Origin: Malachius bipustulatus | Taxonomy: Eukaryota; Arthropoda; Insecta; Coleoptera; Melyridae | Direction of reading: 5' to 3' | NCBI GenBank assembly: GCA_910589415.1 | Contig: OU342630.1 | Span: 69,002,186-69,066,185, forward strand | DNA: 64,000 bases | Shown: one piece after another, positions 49,201 to 62,098 of the stretch | How positions within the stretch are numbered: the stretch's first letter is position 1 | Layout of the letters: each line of letters begins with the position of its first letter | The notes under the pieces: generated by a model | The model's input: only the letters and a program-made list of their open reading frames with translations | Told to the model about the DNA's origin: nothing | Databases searched by the model: none | Translations under genes and position numbers: made by a program

Positions 49201-50339
49201 GCGTCCCGCATATACGAATATAAATTCATGAAAGTAAATAAGATCTTATTTGATTATTTACACTTGCATAAACAGTAGACTTTAACACCCTATGTAGGTA
49301 ATTATTTAGGAAAGAAAGTCTCATTGTAATAAATATTTGATATTTCTCGTTCCGCTTAAACTCTATTTTTCCAAATAACGAGCCGCCGGCGCTTGTCTTG
49401 GATGATTTCCACGATTAGAAATTAAGTCCATGATTGGATTGAAAAGTTTCATGGCAAGTCTCCACTGATTGGATTAAAACAGTTTCTCACCTTGTTTTTA
49501 CGATGTTGCGAAGATTTCGCAGACACCCTGTCATTTTTCCTAAAAAGACCACTTAAATTTTAATTACGTCAAATAAGTGTTACCTAAACATAATAATAAA
49601 CTTGCCAGGTGGAAATTTTGTTGCACGATCAATGATTTATTTCAGGCTATTTTACGCCTAAAGCTTTAATATTTCAACTTTTCTTGGATTTAAATTTATA
49701 AACTTTTATCAAACTTCTACTTTCGAACTTTTTTGGTGGTAAAACATAATTATTATATAAAATTACTTTACATAAAGTAATTATATAACCCTTTAACGCA
49801 TTTATATACAGCAGCAATGTCTATACATTCAGGTTTATGGGAGTGTGTCACACTATGTATAACACGCAAGACATTATTTACTGCGGAAGGTAATTACATT
49901 TGTGGAGTTGATTACTTACACAACGTAAACTTCATGCTTTTAGACATAACAATGACAACAAAACCTTTATGTACTGCTAACTAAGACAAGGAATATTAAG
50001 AATTACATCAAGAAAGGCACTTACCTTACCGATCTTTTGTTTACGTACTACCTACTATGCAGCAAATGAAGATAAGAAATGCTAATGCGAATGTGGAATG
50101 CCGTGTTCTGCTAACTTGTGAAGAATGTGAACATGCTAGAAGAATAGCGTTCCATCATGTGATTTGATGCTCTTAGACTATTTCGGGATAAGTTCAGGGA
50201 CATAAATTCAGAATCAAGGGAAATTCGCAGCCAATTACCTAGAAAGGTCAATTTACATCTAACGACACGGAAACGGACCGGGTGTTCAACGTGGACGTTC
50301 ATTTTTATTAATAAATGGATTTTGAAAGGCTTCATTTAC
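46211..50339. other. Four kilobases with no recognised gene
   Basis: AT-rich throughout. Weak items only: a PLE-like CGAAACGTCGG on the minus strand near 46432, a single foldback-like end TACCGGGTGGCTTAATTTCG near 48256, and a TA tract near 48026. None gives a bounded element. Confidence 0.45.
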
Positions 50340-50515
50340 TTGACTGCATACTTCTTTAGTACACGAACTATGTGAACTACTAAAATGCGTGGCCTGTTTA
50401 AAATCTTGTTGTATTCAGTTCCATTGGTGAAAAACTGGACAGTGGCCATCTTCAATATGAGGAAGAGGCTCATATAAAGTCCTACCTTTGATTGTATTAT
50501 GAGTATTCCTCCATC
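50340..50515 (-). pseudogene. Fragment related to the R1-like relic at 57840
   Basis: The minus strand shares ACTGTCCAGTT, CACCAATGGA and GAATACAACAAGATTTT with 57958-57845 over about 110 bases. In one frame both end in NTTRF.TGHA, resembling the TGH box after RNase H. The rest of the element is absent here. Confidence 0.5.
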
Positions 50516-50879
50516 GTCCATAACAGTTGTCATGCTGGCAGTGCGCGAAGCTTCAATCAAGAGAGCTTCCACACATCCCAAAACAGAGCCAACCAGGGTA
50601 CCAGAAAAAGCACAGACACGTGTGCTAATCCTGGGGCCATCAGTGTGCTGCATCTGGAGTATCCGGAGGATGTTATCGAATGCATGGACGCTTCGACCGT
50701 CCTAAAGCGGCCTTGTTACACGGTTCTCCGTGTGGTGTAAAGTAGAGCGACATCTAGCGGTCAGTCTAAAGAACTAACCGTGAGTTCGCTCTAAGTTTAT
50801 TGCAGTTTCAGACACCAATTTATCTGTTTCTTATACCGACCACCAAGCGATAAGTAGCATAGGGCACTTTTTTGTCCCT
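50516..50879. other. No gene recognised
   Basis: Somewhat G+C-richer than its surroundings. Open frames on both strands (82 and 68 residues) lack motifs. Confidence 0.3.
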
Positions 50880-52880
50880 AACAAATATTGCTAATTTTCT
50901 ACAGATAAATTATCCTTAAGCCGACATAGCAATCTTGGGAGGCTTCAATGTAGGTACATGACATAAACTGACTTAAATAATCTAATTTTAATGACGAAAA
51001 GGCCGTGAAGCTGAAGCATTTGCTATCAGATCTCTTTTTGACTACGAATCCTCCAATACATACCATCACAGTGAAAGCTCCATTGGATTCCTCAGACCAC
51101 AAACTCGTCTCAACATCGTGTGTCCTACCAATGGCATAGAACCAAGTAAATTGCTTACATTCTGGCATTGTATACGGATTGACTAATTGAGAAGAACTCA
51201 GGGAACGTTATAGAGCTTTTCCATGGCGGAGGGTTAGTTTCGGCTCCAATGATCTATCTATTTGTGCTAGGGAAGTTGATCAAGTCAACTTAACTGGCAC
51301 GGAAGCTTACATTCCCTTTTAAAAAAAACGGTCCTCAAACAGCAAACCTTGGTTCAATAAAAATGCAAGGAAAGCTTTCGTGTTCAGACAACTTGCTTTT
51401 CAGCAGTGTCGAAAGAGCCCCGACGGCACAAAGCACTACAATATCATTCGTGGTCGAAATAGATGCAAAGAAATAATAGACCAAACCAAAGAAGCTCATA
51501 ACCAAAGAATCAGGAATAAACTTCTCTCCTGTCCCAATGGTTCGAAATCTTTCTGGTCGTTCGCTAAATCAGTTAGCTAGAATTTTACCAAATCCATAAT
51601 TCCACTTACACGGATATACGGGACTATTGCATCGATGGCTTCTGAGAGAGCCAAGCTATTAGCGGAATCATTTTCTTCATACTCTTCTGTTAATTTTCGA
51701 GGAAAATCCCCGTCAATTGTTCCTTCCTTAAAGTCCAAAATGTCAGACATTATTTTCTGACAGCGTTTCTTAAAGCGCATTATGTTAACCTTGGACCCAA
51801 ACAAAGATACTATGGTCCCCATTACGTACCGTTTATCGTAGTTAAAAATTGCGCAACTGAGCTGAGAGAAAAAAACATTTCTTATATAAAGGGAATATTT
51901 CCTTCCTGTTGGAAATGGGCACGAGTCTAGCCTGTTCCCAAGAAAGGCAAAAAGACCTTACAAAACACTGCTCTCAGTTATTTCAAAGATTATGGAGAAA
52001 ACTATTAACCTTTTAAGTACCTTTTAAGTACCTTTTAAAGTACTTGGAAGGAGCTAATATAATCAGTGACCGTACGGCTTCCGCAAACATAGATCAACTG
52101 AAGACCTCCTCACCTACGTAACGGAACTGTGGAACAGCGCAGTCGAACACCACGGGGAGTCTCTAGTGGTTGCGTTTGTTATCCTCAGGGCTTTTGATCG
52201 TGTTTGCCATGAGGGATTGTTTGTAAAACTGCAGGCTTACGGAATGCTTGAGTTCTGTTTATGGCTTGCGAGTTATCGCAGAGACCAAAAAGTCTCAATA
52301 CTTAACTAAGATCTACAAGAGATTCTAGCTTGGGGCGCAGGTGCAGTTTAATGCTGAGAAACATAGCCTGTCATCAAAAGGTCAATTTAGGAGCCAGATA
52401 TCTTGATGGCGAGACGCTTTCTTCTTTCGTCTGCCTCTTTACGTCTACTTGTCGTGAGTCAGGGAGCGAACATGTTTTGGCATTTATTCATGTTGCAAGT
52501 TTGTTAAACACTAATTCTCAAAAACTTTTTCTTCCTCACAAAAAAAAATTTATACACCTCGACAGGCTCTCCTATTATACAAGGCTCGATTCCGACCATC
52601 CGTGGAGTACTATGCACAGTTTGGAGCTCAGCTCCTAAACATACGCTGAGATTACTTAACTCCTTTCAGAAAAAAGCCATTTGATCGGGGATCTGGCTTT
52701 GACAAAAATTTAGATACTCTCGAATATCGAAGAGAAACATCTGACCTGAGTCTGTTGGAATAGTATTCCAAGGGGTGTGTTTTCTGAGAAATAAAACCTG
52801 CAACGAATCAAAGTAATCGTGAATCGATATCTCCGCTCATGAACCGCTCCCAGACATGAGGGTCGAAAGAAACAACTGCA
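50880..52880 (+). pseudogene. Jockey-like non-LTR element, plus-strand copy
   Basis: In order: endonuclease pieces GGFNV (about 50937) and SSDHKLVSTS (51089-51118); SICAREVDQVNLTGTEAYIP; the linker RQLAFQQCRKSP, GRNRCKEIIDQTKEAHNQRI and CPNGSKSFWSFAKSVS (to 51577); LAESFSSYSSVNFRGKSPS; LDPNK (51791); REYFLPVGN. RT pieces STEDLLTYVTELW and AFVILRAFDRVCHEGL (about 52170-52230) follow, where the catalytic Asp codon before RAFD is lost. After QKVSI the sequence jumps to VQFNAEKHSLSSK, so palm B (PQG) and the YADD box are deleted. ALTKNLDTLEYRR ends it. Same family as 44640-46210. Confidence 0.8.
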
Positions 52881-53545
52881 ATTTAAGCAATTTATTTATT
52901 TATATACATAGCAATTTCAAGCAAATATTCTTAGATGTTGGTGTATGTATTATAGTTGACGCATGCAGTCACCTTTCGGTTATTAAAAAAATATTCTGAC
53001 AACTTTTTAATTTTGAGTAGTTAATATTAATGGTTGGTGATTAAATACGTAACAGAATGCTTGAGAAATAATTCAAGAAAAACTTCATTAAGATAGATTA
53101 TTAAAAATTATTAAACAGGCTTGAATAAGCAGTCTAATGGCACGTTGCTGAAGGAATGGCAGTTTATAAAACAGGCCATTAATTTCACTAAATCACAATT
53201 CGCTGATATTGCACAGAAATTCTTATGAATGAAGTTGGAGAAATACGAGCCCTAATCAATTTCACTGGAAGTAATTAAGTTTTAGTCGATGTAGAAATAT
53301 TTCATTCTCGTTCTTTTAAAAGGTCTGTTTTTTTTTGTAATAAGCAATTTCAAAATAATGGAAATTAAAGCTAAAAGAAAAAAATGTATTTATTTTGTTT
53401 CATTCTACAGGGATATTTATATCGTATCGGGAATAAAACTAGGCACAGAGGAACCATTAATTTATTATTTGGTGTGCAAGGGAATTTGCCTGCTACAAAA
53501 ACCCGCATGAAACAGACCAATTTATCTTAGAGCAGTCTGTGCCTA
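52881..53545. other. No gene recognised
   Basis: AT-rich; nothing recognised. Confidence 0.35.
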
Positions 53546-53549
53546 TTAC

Positions 53550-53870
53550 TGTATTTCATTCCCATAGAATGAGAAGATAATGAATTAAAGAGAACAGAGT
53601 TGGCCGATTTTGTTTTGTTAAAAATCTTAATACCAGCATAAAACTCTTTTGCAAACAGAGATCGGGGATTCTACGAAATTCCAGAATTCTGAATTTTGGC
53701 ATAGGGTGTAGAATATTTCCATAGAATGAGTAGATAATTAATTAAAGAGAACAGAACTGACCGATTTTGTTTTGTTAACAGTTTTAATACCAGCATAAAA
53801 TTCTTTTGCAAACAAAGATTGTATGAAAATTCAGAATTTTAAATTTTGGCATACGGTTTAGACGGTTGAT
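53550..53870 (+). repeat. 157-bp tandem duplication
   Basis: CCATAGAATGAG starts at 53562 and 53719. Both copies carry GAGAACAGA, CCGATTTTGTTTTGTTAA, ATACCAGCATAAAA and TTTTGGCATA. Two diverged copies, non-coding. Confidence 0.8.
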
Positions 53871-54447
53871 AAAGAAGAATTTTTCAAAATTCAAATTCTA
53901 GATATGATGTAAAGAGCCCCTGTGAAATCATATTGATCACATAATGCTATAAATTTCACTGTTATGACATAAACTTGATACTCCAGCCAAATAATAATTA
54001 TCAGAGTTTTCCAAGTTGATTTCAACAAATAATTTTCCGTGATTTGATCTCGTTAAAGCGTATTTCAGCGAAACGCATCAGGGAATCATTCTGTAGCAGC
54101 TTTTGTCTAAACGAATAAAAGGAATTCGAGAGAACGGGAGATGTATTTTCTCGCTATCTCGGGAAACCACAACCAAACTGGGTGTTTCCATGGAAGTTTT
54201 CCATTATGCCAGTGTTTCATTAGAGGAATAATGCTGAATGGCAAGTAATAGGAATTCTGCATGCAGCACGCTAACTTCACAATTATTCTTGAATGTACCC
54301 GGAACGGTTAAACAAATATTTGGCGCATTTAATAGCTTGGTCGAGATAAGTTGGTAGTGTAGGTATTATCTGGTAGGTACCTATAAGCAGAACACTCTTG
54401 TTTAATATTAATTAATCGAAAAGCGGCATGTAAGTTCTTCTATAATA
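53871..54447. other. No gene recognised
   Basis: AT-rich; nothing recognised. Confidence 0.35.
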
Positions 54448-54449
54448 TA

Positions 54450-55451
54450 CCCAGGCAGCAATCGAACATTCACTGAATGTTAAAAATGAACATTCAGCCA
54501 ATGTTAGAAACGACAGATTTGTAAACATTCAATGAATATTAGTTTTAAATGTTCAGTGAATGTTCAGATTTAAGCTTTAGTGAACATTTATGAATGAATG
54601 TTTACTGAACATTTAGCCAATGTGAACGACAGATTTGTAAACATTCAATGAATATTAGTTTTAAATGTTGAGTGAATGTTTGTTTTTTTTTATCAAACTG
54701 ATCATCACTAAGAATTGTATTACCTATGGAGCTGAAAAGCTGAAAAAAATAATACTTATTATGTAGGTGTATTCCATTTATCAATCCATCAGTGAACAAT
54801 AAATTATTATTATTATTATAAGGTCACATTTGCTCTTCCGTGTTGTTTTTCTTCTTCCTGTCTACATCATAATACCTACCTATAATACCTGGGATGAAGA
54901 ATTAGATTAGTTTGCATCACTCTCTGCACCTTCTCTCTCCGACCAGACAAGCATAAAATACTTAGGCTCTTAGCTGGATGATAATTTATTGTGACTTTTA
55001 TACCTATACATAGGTATATTCATAGTTTAGAAAAACAAGATGAAATGCCAAGAATAGCGGACATATTGGACACAAGACAAGAGAATACTGGGATACTGGG
55101 ATACTGGGATGGGAATGAAATAGACAAGAGAGCTGCGCGCGCAACACCTCGTTGTAATAATTATAATAAATATAATTCTGGTTTTTATCAATTTTTAAGC
55201 CAAATATTTTCGTTTCAGCATGTAATTTTCCAATTTTTTTTGGTATATGTTATTTACCTGATGTCAGTGTACCTGTATGTAATTGCGTGTAATAAACATT
55301 TCATCTAAAACATTGTATAAATGTTAATTAAACATTGCATTTTGAATGTTCAGTATCTAATGTTCAGTGAATGTTTATTCAACGTCTGAAAACGAACATT
55401 AGAATTTGAAACATTTAGGGAACATTCAGTAAGCATTCCTTGCTGCCTGGG
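54450..55451. mobile_element. 1-kb element with CCCAGGCAGCA ends
   Basis: The inverted ends CCCAGGCAGCA and TGCTGCCTGGG are flanked by TA on both sides. The interior carries many copies of the partly self-complementary GAACATTCA/TGAATGTTC, and an internal ~118-bp tandem duplication (CGACAGATTTGTAAACATTC near 54508 and 54626). The centre contains (ATT)n. It has no transposase; the 105-residue plus-strand frame in the middle (54991-55308) has no recognisable motif. Confidence 0.65.
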
Positions 55452-57839
55452 TATGTAGTACCCGCGATCTCATCAACCGGAAGTAGTCCTATATTATATT
55501 CTATCCATATAATATTGATTTACATTTGTCTGAAGATTCTCTTTAAAAGTAGCGAAACACGTGGAACATCGTGAGGGTAATATCCACTAATATGAAGTAG
55601 AATGTTAAAACATTAGTGTTTTATTTATCATCAATAATTTTCAGAGATTTTACCAAATTAAGGAGAACATAAACGTACTGATCCTCCAAATGGTAGGCAA
55701 GAGATGAATGGGGAAATAAATTTATCTGTTAAACTTCTTTATTGATTGGTACAAATTACAATAAGAGATATTAATAAAAAAACAACCTTATCTGTTAAAG
55801 CAAGCTTTGTCCCAAGTTGCATTGAAAAAACTTTCGTTTATCTCGTTACCAATAGCTACGGAATTTCATTCTCTTTTCATCCATGATGACCTTTCACTGA
55901 TGGCAGTGTAAATCTAATTTTTTGCTAGGAGAAATAGCAATTAAGCAAACCTACAAGACCTCCCTTCTGAGTCTAGAAGAAAATGTCAATTACGCTTTGA
56001 ACTATACTTACAGACGTCCCAAGTTTTGGGTTCGCTCATTCTCCTTGACTGACCTGGCACTAAATTTCCCGGCAGTTGATTCGGAAGATTTCTAAACTCT
56101 TATTAATCAGTACTCGTGATTAGTCTAGACTAGATTGCTTACTTTATTATGCCCATAAAACATGTAATTCATAATCAATAAGAGACCTTACTACTTTTGA
56201 AAGTTAACTTGAAATTCGCAACAAAAAAAATGTTATGGGTTCGACCATAAAAGAACTATTGCCCATAAAATAACAAAAACAGAAAGAGTTGTTACTGCAG
56301 GAACTCTTTTCCATTTTCACAAAAGAATAAACTTAATTCTTCCCAATACTTATAGCAAAACCCAGCACATAAACATGAATGAATTTCTCTCCTTAACAGC
56401 CCCTCCAACCCCTACGGATTCATTCCAGAGCCCTGGAGAAGCGCAACGGGAGGGGATACTGGAATGTAGGATCCCCGGGGAAGACTCGGAGCACTCTCCT
56501 CAATAATGCAAATACCTTGTCGGGAGACACCGTCACCCCCTGAACAAGCCTGCGACAACACTGAAGCAGGGCTTGTAGATCACTTGTTAGCTATTACAGA
56601 TCAGAGAGGGTTAATTGGGGAAGGTTTACATAGATACGGGTAAACGCATTATATTTGGAGGTACGGTATCTTACCTTGAGAATATATTTAATAGATCTAG
56701 GAATGCTATTTACACCTTTAAATATTTAACATTATTGTTGTGGACTGCGGCGGAGTAGATAAGTTTGTTTAGAGGGTAGGCTTAAGAGCCACTACAAAAA
56801 TAACATTTTCTACTAAGAGACGTCAAACGACAAACATATGGGTAGGCACATAATTATGTAAAACTTCAGCGTCTGAACGGCATTATTTGTCTGTTTTCAG
56901 AGTTTCGGTGAAAAAAGATAATTTCGATAGCTTCCATCTGATTCCCGAAGGATTCCATTCTTCAAACACTAAAACAAAATTTTTTGAGGAGGTAGTCGTA
57001 AAAAAAACTGCAACATGATTTGCCTTGATTGACAATCCACGTGTCAATCCCATGTTTTACGCGTATCAGTTTATGAATAATTTTCGCCTAGGGCTCGGTT
57101 AACACAATTATGTCAAATTATACATTCATGTTTCGCAGATGTTTACTTTGTTTCCTTTGACTTGCAACTATAGTCTCTCATCATAAAATAATAATCTCAC
57201 ACACTAAATAATAGCGTACATGATCGATTCAGTGAGGAAGCTATACGTAACACGAACGAACATAAACAAGCAACACGCTCAACGATTCGCCAGTTGTTGG
57301 TACTACAAAGTAAATAAATCCATTATGTAAACTTGTGTCATGTTTATCAGATTGTTCCGATTCATTTTTGTTTATTTACTTCATTTAAGTTCGTTTTCGT
57401 TAGTTTAACTACTCGCATGTTCGCTCTGTTCATGTATACCTGTTGGTTAAATGAGGACGCGACTTAGGGAAAAGTAAGCTAGCTACAGGGTCTTTCATTA
57501 AGATATAGATAACCGGTCATTTCTTGGCAGCTAAATGAAGATTAATAAATAAACTTTTGGTTCTTAATGTTTGACCCTGGTGTCCCTGTTACGAAGATCA
57601 GTGACTCTTTATATAAAGCATTTGAAACAGTTTATGTCAATGGAAGGGTCATATATAATTTCGTTGACCTCCATGGGCCAACGATGGGTAGGACGCTGTT
57701 CGTCGAGATTTCTTCTTTCTTCGTTGAATCACGTCCACTGAAAAATTATATGTGTTTGAGTGTCTGGTTGTCGTTTCTCAATCTGTATTATCTCTTTTTC
57801 CGATTCGAAAGAGATGAGAGTTTAGTTCTGCACTTCTGC
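55452..57839. other. No gene recognised; hammerhead-like core near 55530
   Basis: CTGAAGA (55530-55536) and CGAAAC (55553-55558), separated by a short CTTTAAAAG hairpin, resemble the catalytic core of a hammerhead ribozyme as found in Penelope-like elements; flanking stems are not convincing. About 56390-56570 is a G+C-rich patch without a repeat signature. The rest is AT-rich and unrecognised. Confidence 0.35.
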
Positions 57840-59390
57840 ATGGCCTGTTAAAAATCTTGTTGTATTCATCTCCATTGGTGGAGAACTGGACAGTAGCCAT
57901 TCTTGAATATGAGGAAAAAGCTCATTAAATCATCCCTTTGGTTGTATTATTTCATTTTTGTTGCCTTCGGTTTAATTATTTGTCATCTACTTCTAGTTTT
58001 ACCACACTGCAGTATCTGAATTCTTCGACAATAATGTCTTGGTCAAAGAGTGAAGTATATCCGACTTGTTTCAGCTCGTTCAGAGCTCTTATCTTGTCAA
58101 GGTGTGTGTAGAACGGAGGACCCTTCGTCAGCATAACGTTTCCTTTAGAACCGTTTTATAGGCCCCCAGCATGTACCTCACACAAGATGCTTGAAGGGAT
58201 CTTAGTTTTGATCAAATTTGTACTTTCCAGATCCCCAAACAGTAACAACATATGAAGATATTGGGATTATTGTCTTCGTATAGATCGTATTGAGGAAGTT
58301 GCACAGCTTGTGTATGTTGCCCCAGTTTTTGAAGGTGACTTTTCAGTACCTGAAAGATGTTTCTATGTTTTTCTGATTGGTAGTCAATATGCGCCGTAAA
58401 CGTCAGTTTCTCGTCCATCAGGACTCCAAGGTATTTGAACGAGGCTAATCTTGATATGGTCATGTCTTCCAGTCTTAGCACAGGATTCCTAGAATATTTG
58501 GTTTTTGTCTTTGAGATCTGGAGTTATAAGTTGGCTCTATGTTATAAGTGTCTCAATGGATTTCTTGGCTGGCAGCTTAAGTTGGGCTCTGCTAGATGCG
58601 TGGATTGAGATCGCGAAGTCGTCTGCGTCGTATGCTAAGACCTCGACGTCCATTACTAGGTTCCAAAGAAAAGGACCCATGACGGAATCTTGGGGACACT
58701 CTTTGGTCAGTTGTCTTTTAGTCTGTATGTTATTGATCTTATATGTTACTGATCTGGAGATAAAGTAGTATTTAATCAAATTTTGAGGGAGATTTCTCAC
58801 AAGGAGCTCTTTAGTCACGTATGGCCAGAACATGTCGAATGCCACAAAGATAATCACTGAGAACTTCGGTTTGGATTTTACCTATGCGTTTAAGCATTTT
58901 TGAGACTTTGAGACCTTCCATTGTGGGATCCGAATTGTTTGTTGTGTAAAAAGTTTTGTTCGGGTTGGATTTGTAGACAATAGCAATAATGAGCATCTCT
59001 GGCACCTTGCGGAGTTTCGGCAGAAGCGTTATCGGTCTCAAGGGTTCGGATCCTGGGAGATCTTTTTCAGGAGCTTTTAAAATTGTCACCAGCTTTCCTT
59101 GTTTTCAAGGAATTGGGAAATATCCAATCGTAAAGCATGTCCTGTATAGTCTAACTAGTTCGTCCATGATGGTCTCGTCCTGGTGCCTTATAGTTTGAGA
59201 TTGAGGCTAATGCCTTTACCACCATCGTGCTCGTCTTTGTCCACATCCAAATGTGTATTTCCATTGTAGGTAGTTAGACATATTTAGTCGTAGGTTCTTG
59301 TGGTAGATGGAAATGATGGAATCTTCTTCCTGGTCATCGTCAGGAATTATCCTATTGACAGTGTTGGCAACGGTGTCATGCCGTTATAAG
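57840..59390 (-). pseudogene. R1/TRAS-like non-LTR reverse transcriptase relic
   Basis: Read right to left: ISNYKAPGRD and MDELVRLYRTCFTIGYFP (about 59210-59110); TILKAPEKDLPGSEPLRPIT and LLPKLRKVPEMLII (59085-58985); TMEGLKVSKML (58925); VAFDMFWPYVTKEL; KINNIQTKRQLTKECPQDS with VMGPFLWNLVMD (PQG mutated to PQD); YDADDFAISIHASSRAQL; SFKYLGVLMDEKLTFTAHID (about 58440). Next come GPPFYTHLDKIRALNELKQ (about 58130) and a short TTRFLTGHA tail at the left end. RNase H is largely missing between these. Several frameshifts and the broken palm make it inactive. Confidence 0.8.
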
Positions 59391-59720
59391 AGAATTTTAT
59401 TTTCACTTATTTTCTACCGAAGCCTCTGGTAAATTAATTATAAAAACACGATTTTTTTGGCACAAATGCACAGATAGTGACATGTTCTTCTCATTCTGTT
59501 AATTTTGATTCCATTAAAACTGCGCCAATAAAATTAAGCTATATTCTACCCCCTTCCCTACTTCTGTCTAACTAACAAAAAGAAGTCGATTTTTAGAATA
59601 GCATAACATTTGGAAAATATTCTTCAGTTCTTCCCACCCTGTTAATTTAGTTTTGATGTTTTTCTCTTCTTACGTAACAGGGGTTCGAAAAAAAAAATCG
59701 AAAATTGAAAAGGCAGGGTA
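59391..59720 (+). repeat. Possible very diverged copy of the ~630-bp monomer
   Basis: CTGTTAATTTAGTTTTGATG followed by ACAGGGGTTCGAAAAAAA parallels TGTTGATTTAGTTTCAAAG and CAGGGGTTCAAAAAAAAGC in the repeats at 3800 and 5530. CCTCTGGTAAATTAATTA may match the CCACTGGCTTATTAATAA block. Weak; an alignment is needed. Confidence 0.3.
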
Positions 59721-62098
59721 GGGCATTTCCACACCTGAGAAATTGCCTTTAGCGCATAGTTTGCAATTCACTAGCCGCGCTTAACATCATTAAATTTATT
59801 TGCGCAGAACCACATGTGCAAAACCTTAAAAGTGAGGAGGAGGTGCTATAATGAATGTAGTTGTCAACTTTATAAAAGCTATTTCTTATCAAATTCTAGT
59901 TCCTTGCCATGTATAAAATTGCTAGCTAGTGAAATGAAATGGGCATAAAGATCCAAGTATACATAGGACGCTTTTTTCTGCTCCTGTAGTTATTTGGAAT
60001 GATTTCATCTTAAACTGAAAGCAGTTCAGTGAATCCGGCATCCGTCTATAAGACTTCCTCCTGCTTTCGAATCAGGATCACTCTGATATTTCTCCCGTTT
60101 GGTCTTATTTGGAATGTATAGAATGCGAGATCCGCTGGGAGCTAATCTAATAGAGCATTAGGGTGGAAGTTAAAATGTCCAAATGGAATGAAGTACACAA
60201 AGGAATGGCATCAGAGCCTGACATCCCATTGTGTCTCCTATTTCTATTTCTAACTTATTCCATACAACTGTTAGTAGGCACTTAAGAGACTTTTCAATTT
60301 ATTGCAAAAGACGTGTGGGAGATAAAATTAATATCTTCAACTTTAACCTTTCAGCCATAACTATTCAGCAATGGAAAAGTTGGTGGGGCTGCATTTATGT
60401 ACGGTATATTTAAAGGTCAAATCATTGATTTCAGTGAGTGTATATTAAAAAAGCTATTCATTTTTAGCTTCCGCTAACTAAAAACCAAATCCATTTGAAA
60501 TGCCATTAAAGCAAGCTTTTCGTATAAATATTTTATCTAAACCAACTTGCTTAGCAATTTTAATTTTGATTCCAAGGTCTTGGAGAGGAGATTTTCGTAT
60601 CATTTATCAGCAAAACAAGTCCCTTAGAGCATAAATATTCATCTCGATATCCTTATACTATCCTTGAAGAAAAACTCCAAAACTTAGAACAGAACAAAAA
60701 CCTAATTTATAGAGCGCGCACGTTGTTGATGATGTCGGGACTCCGATTACAAAGTTAGCCTATTACGGGGGTTTGCTTGCGGGGGTGGCTTTGCCTGTTA
60801 CGAGGATACGTCCCATTAGGATCCCCCAATTCCTCCTTGCGCTCGGGGAAGAAGATTACTGGGCAGGACAGTCAAGACGTGGGATTTAACCGAGATTGAT
60901 GCTAGCCTGGTATAAAGATAACAGGATAAGGATACTTGAGCTTATACCTGGAACGTTGTTTATCTCGGTTGCGTAATTCTCGTGTTGCGTAAATAAAGGG
61001 TTTTAATGAGTTGTAAAAGGTTAAATCCTATTGGAAAACTTATTACCGACTTTATGAAAAGTGGCAATAATGAAGAAATGTAATCTAATCTTCATGAAAG
61101 AGATATGAAAGAATTTGTAAGCTTTGTTTTACTGTACTTCTGCACAAAGCCTCGAGTTGTATATTCTGTGGAATCATCTTGCACAGTCAGGCTTTTTGCC
61201 GAATTGTGAGTTCATTTGCTTTCATCTTGCTTCAGTTATGAATGATGTTGAAGGCGCTGTTAAAATCAACGATGTGTTCTTTCGTTCATTCATTTTAATG
61301 TATTTTAAATCTTAAATTTCCAATTAGAAATATCACACAAAAGTATGCTGCGAAAATATGACAAGACGTCTATGCAGATTATAAATACGTAAATTATCAT
61401 TAGTGACGATTTGAAAGTTGAGACAATTTATTTCATTTACAACTTGGAAAGAATTTGTGAATGAGACATAGTCTTCTCGAGTTGAGAAATTCTTGTTATA
61501 AAAATGTAAAGCACGGTCTAATATGACAGCAGTATTCTTGGAAAAAGGGTATAATCAACTCGCCATCAGTCAAACGTGACAAAATTTTCTTATTACTTCT
61601 GAATTTAAAATTGGTTCTGATGAAAAACTTCGTGAAAGCGATGAATAGGAAAAAAGACGTAAATAGATTAAAGTATACCTTAGCTAAAAGCCTCCGATAT
61701 AAATCGATAGAAAATTTAAGACGGAAAGTTCCTAGGGGATGTTTCTTAACTGAATGTGAATATTTATCATTTAAAAAACTCTTAGCGATTTAGAATATAC
61801 AGTTTGGAATGCATCACAATATTTTCTTGGAATTGAAATCAAGGAATTACGTCAATGCGAGCTTTAGAGATTTTTAGATTCCCTCTAGCATTTCCTTCGT
61901 CGGAATCTTAGTAGAGCAACGGTGGAGGTTTTCATCAGGTCAATGTCAGGATCTAAAATGGTTTCCAAGAGAAATTGAATAATCGAATAGCGGAATTCTG
62001 GTCATTTATCATTTGACACTGATAGGAAGTTCCAAAGAGCGAAAAAGAAAACGGAGAGAGTAACATTATTTTTGTAATGACCCATTAAAATATAACCA
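59721..62098. other. No gene recognised; GC-rich patch 60710-60870
   Basis: AT-rich with several 60-residue frames lacking motifs. About 60710-60870 is clearly richer in G+C (ATTACGGGGGTTTGCTTGCG and onward) and carries no transposon mark; a conserved regulatory element is possible but unproven. Confidence 0.35.
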
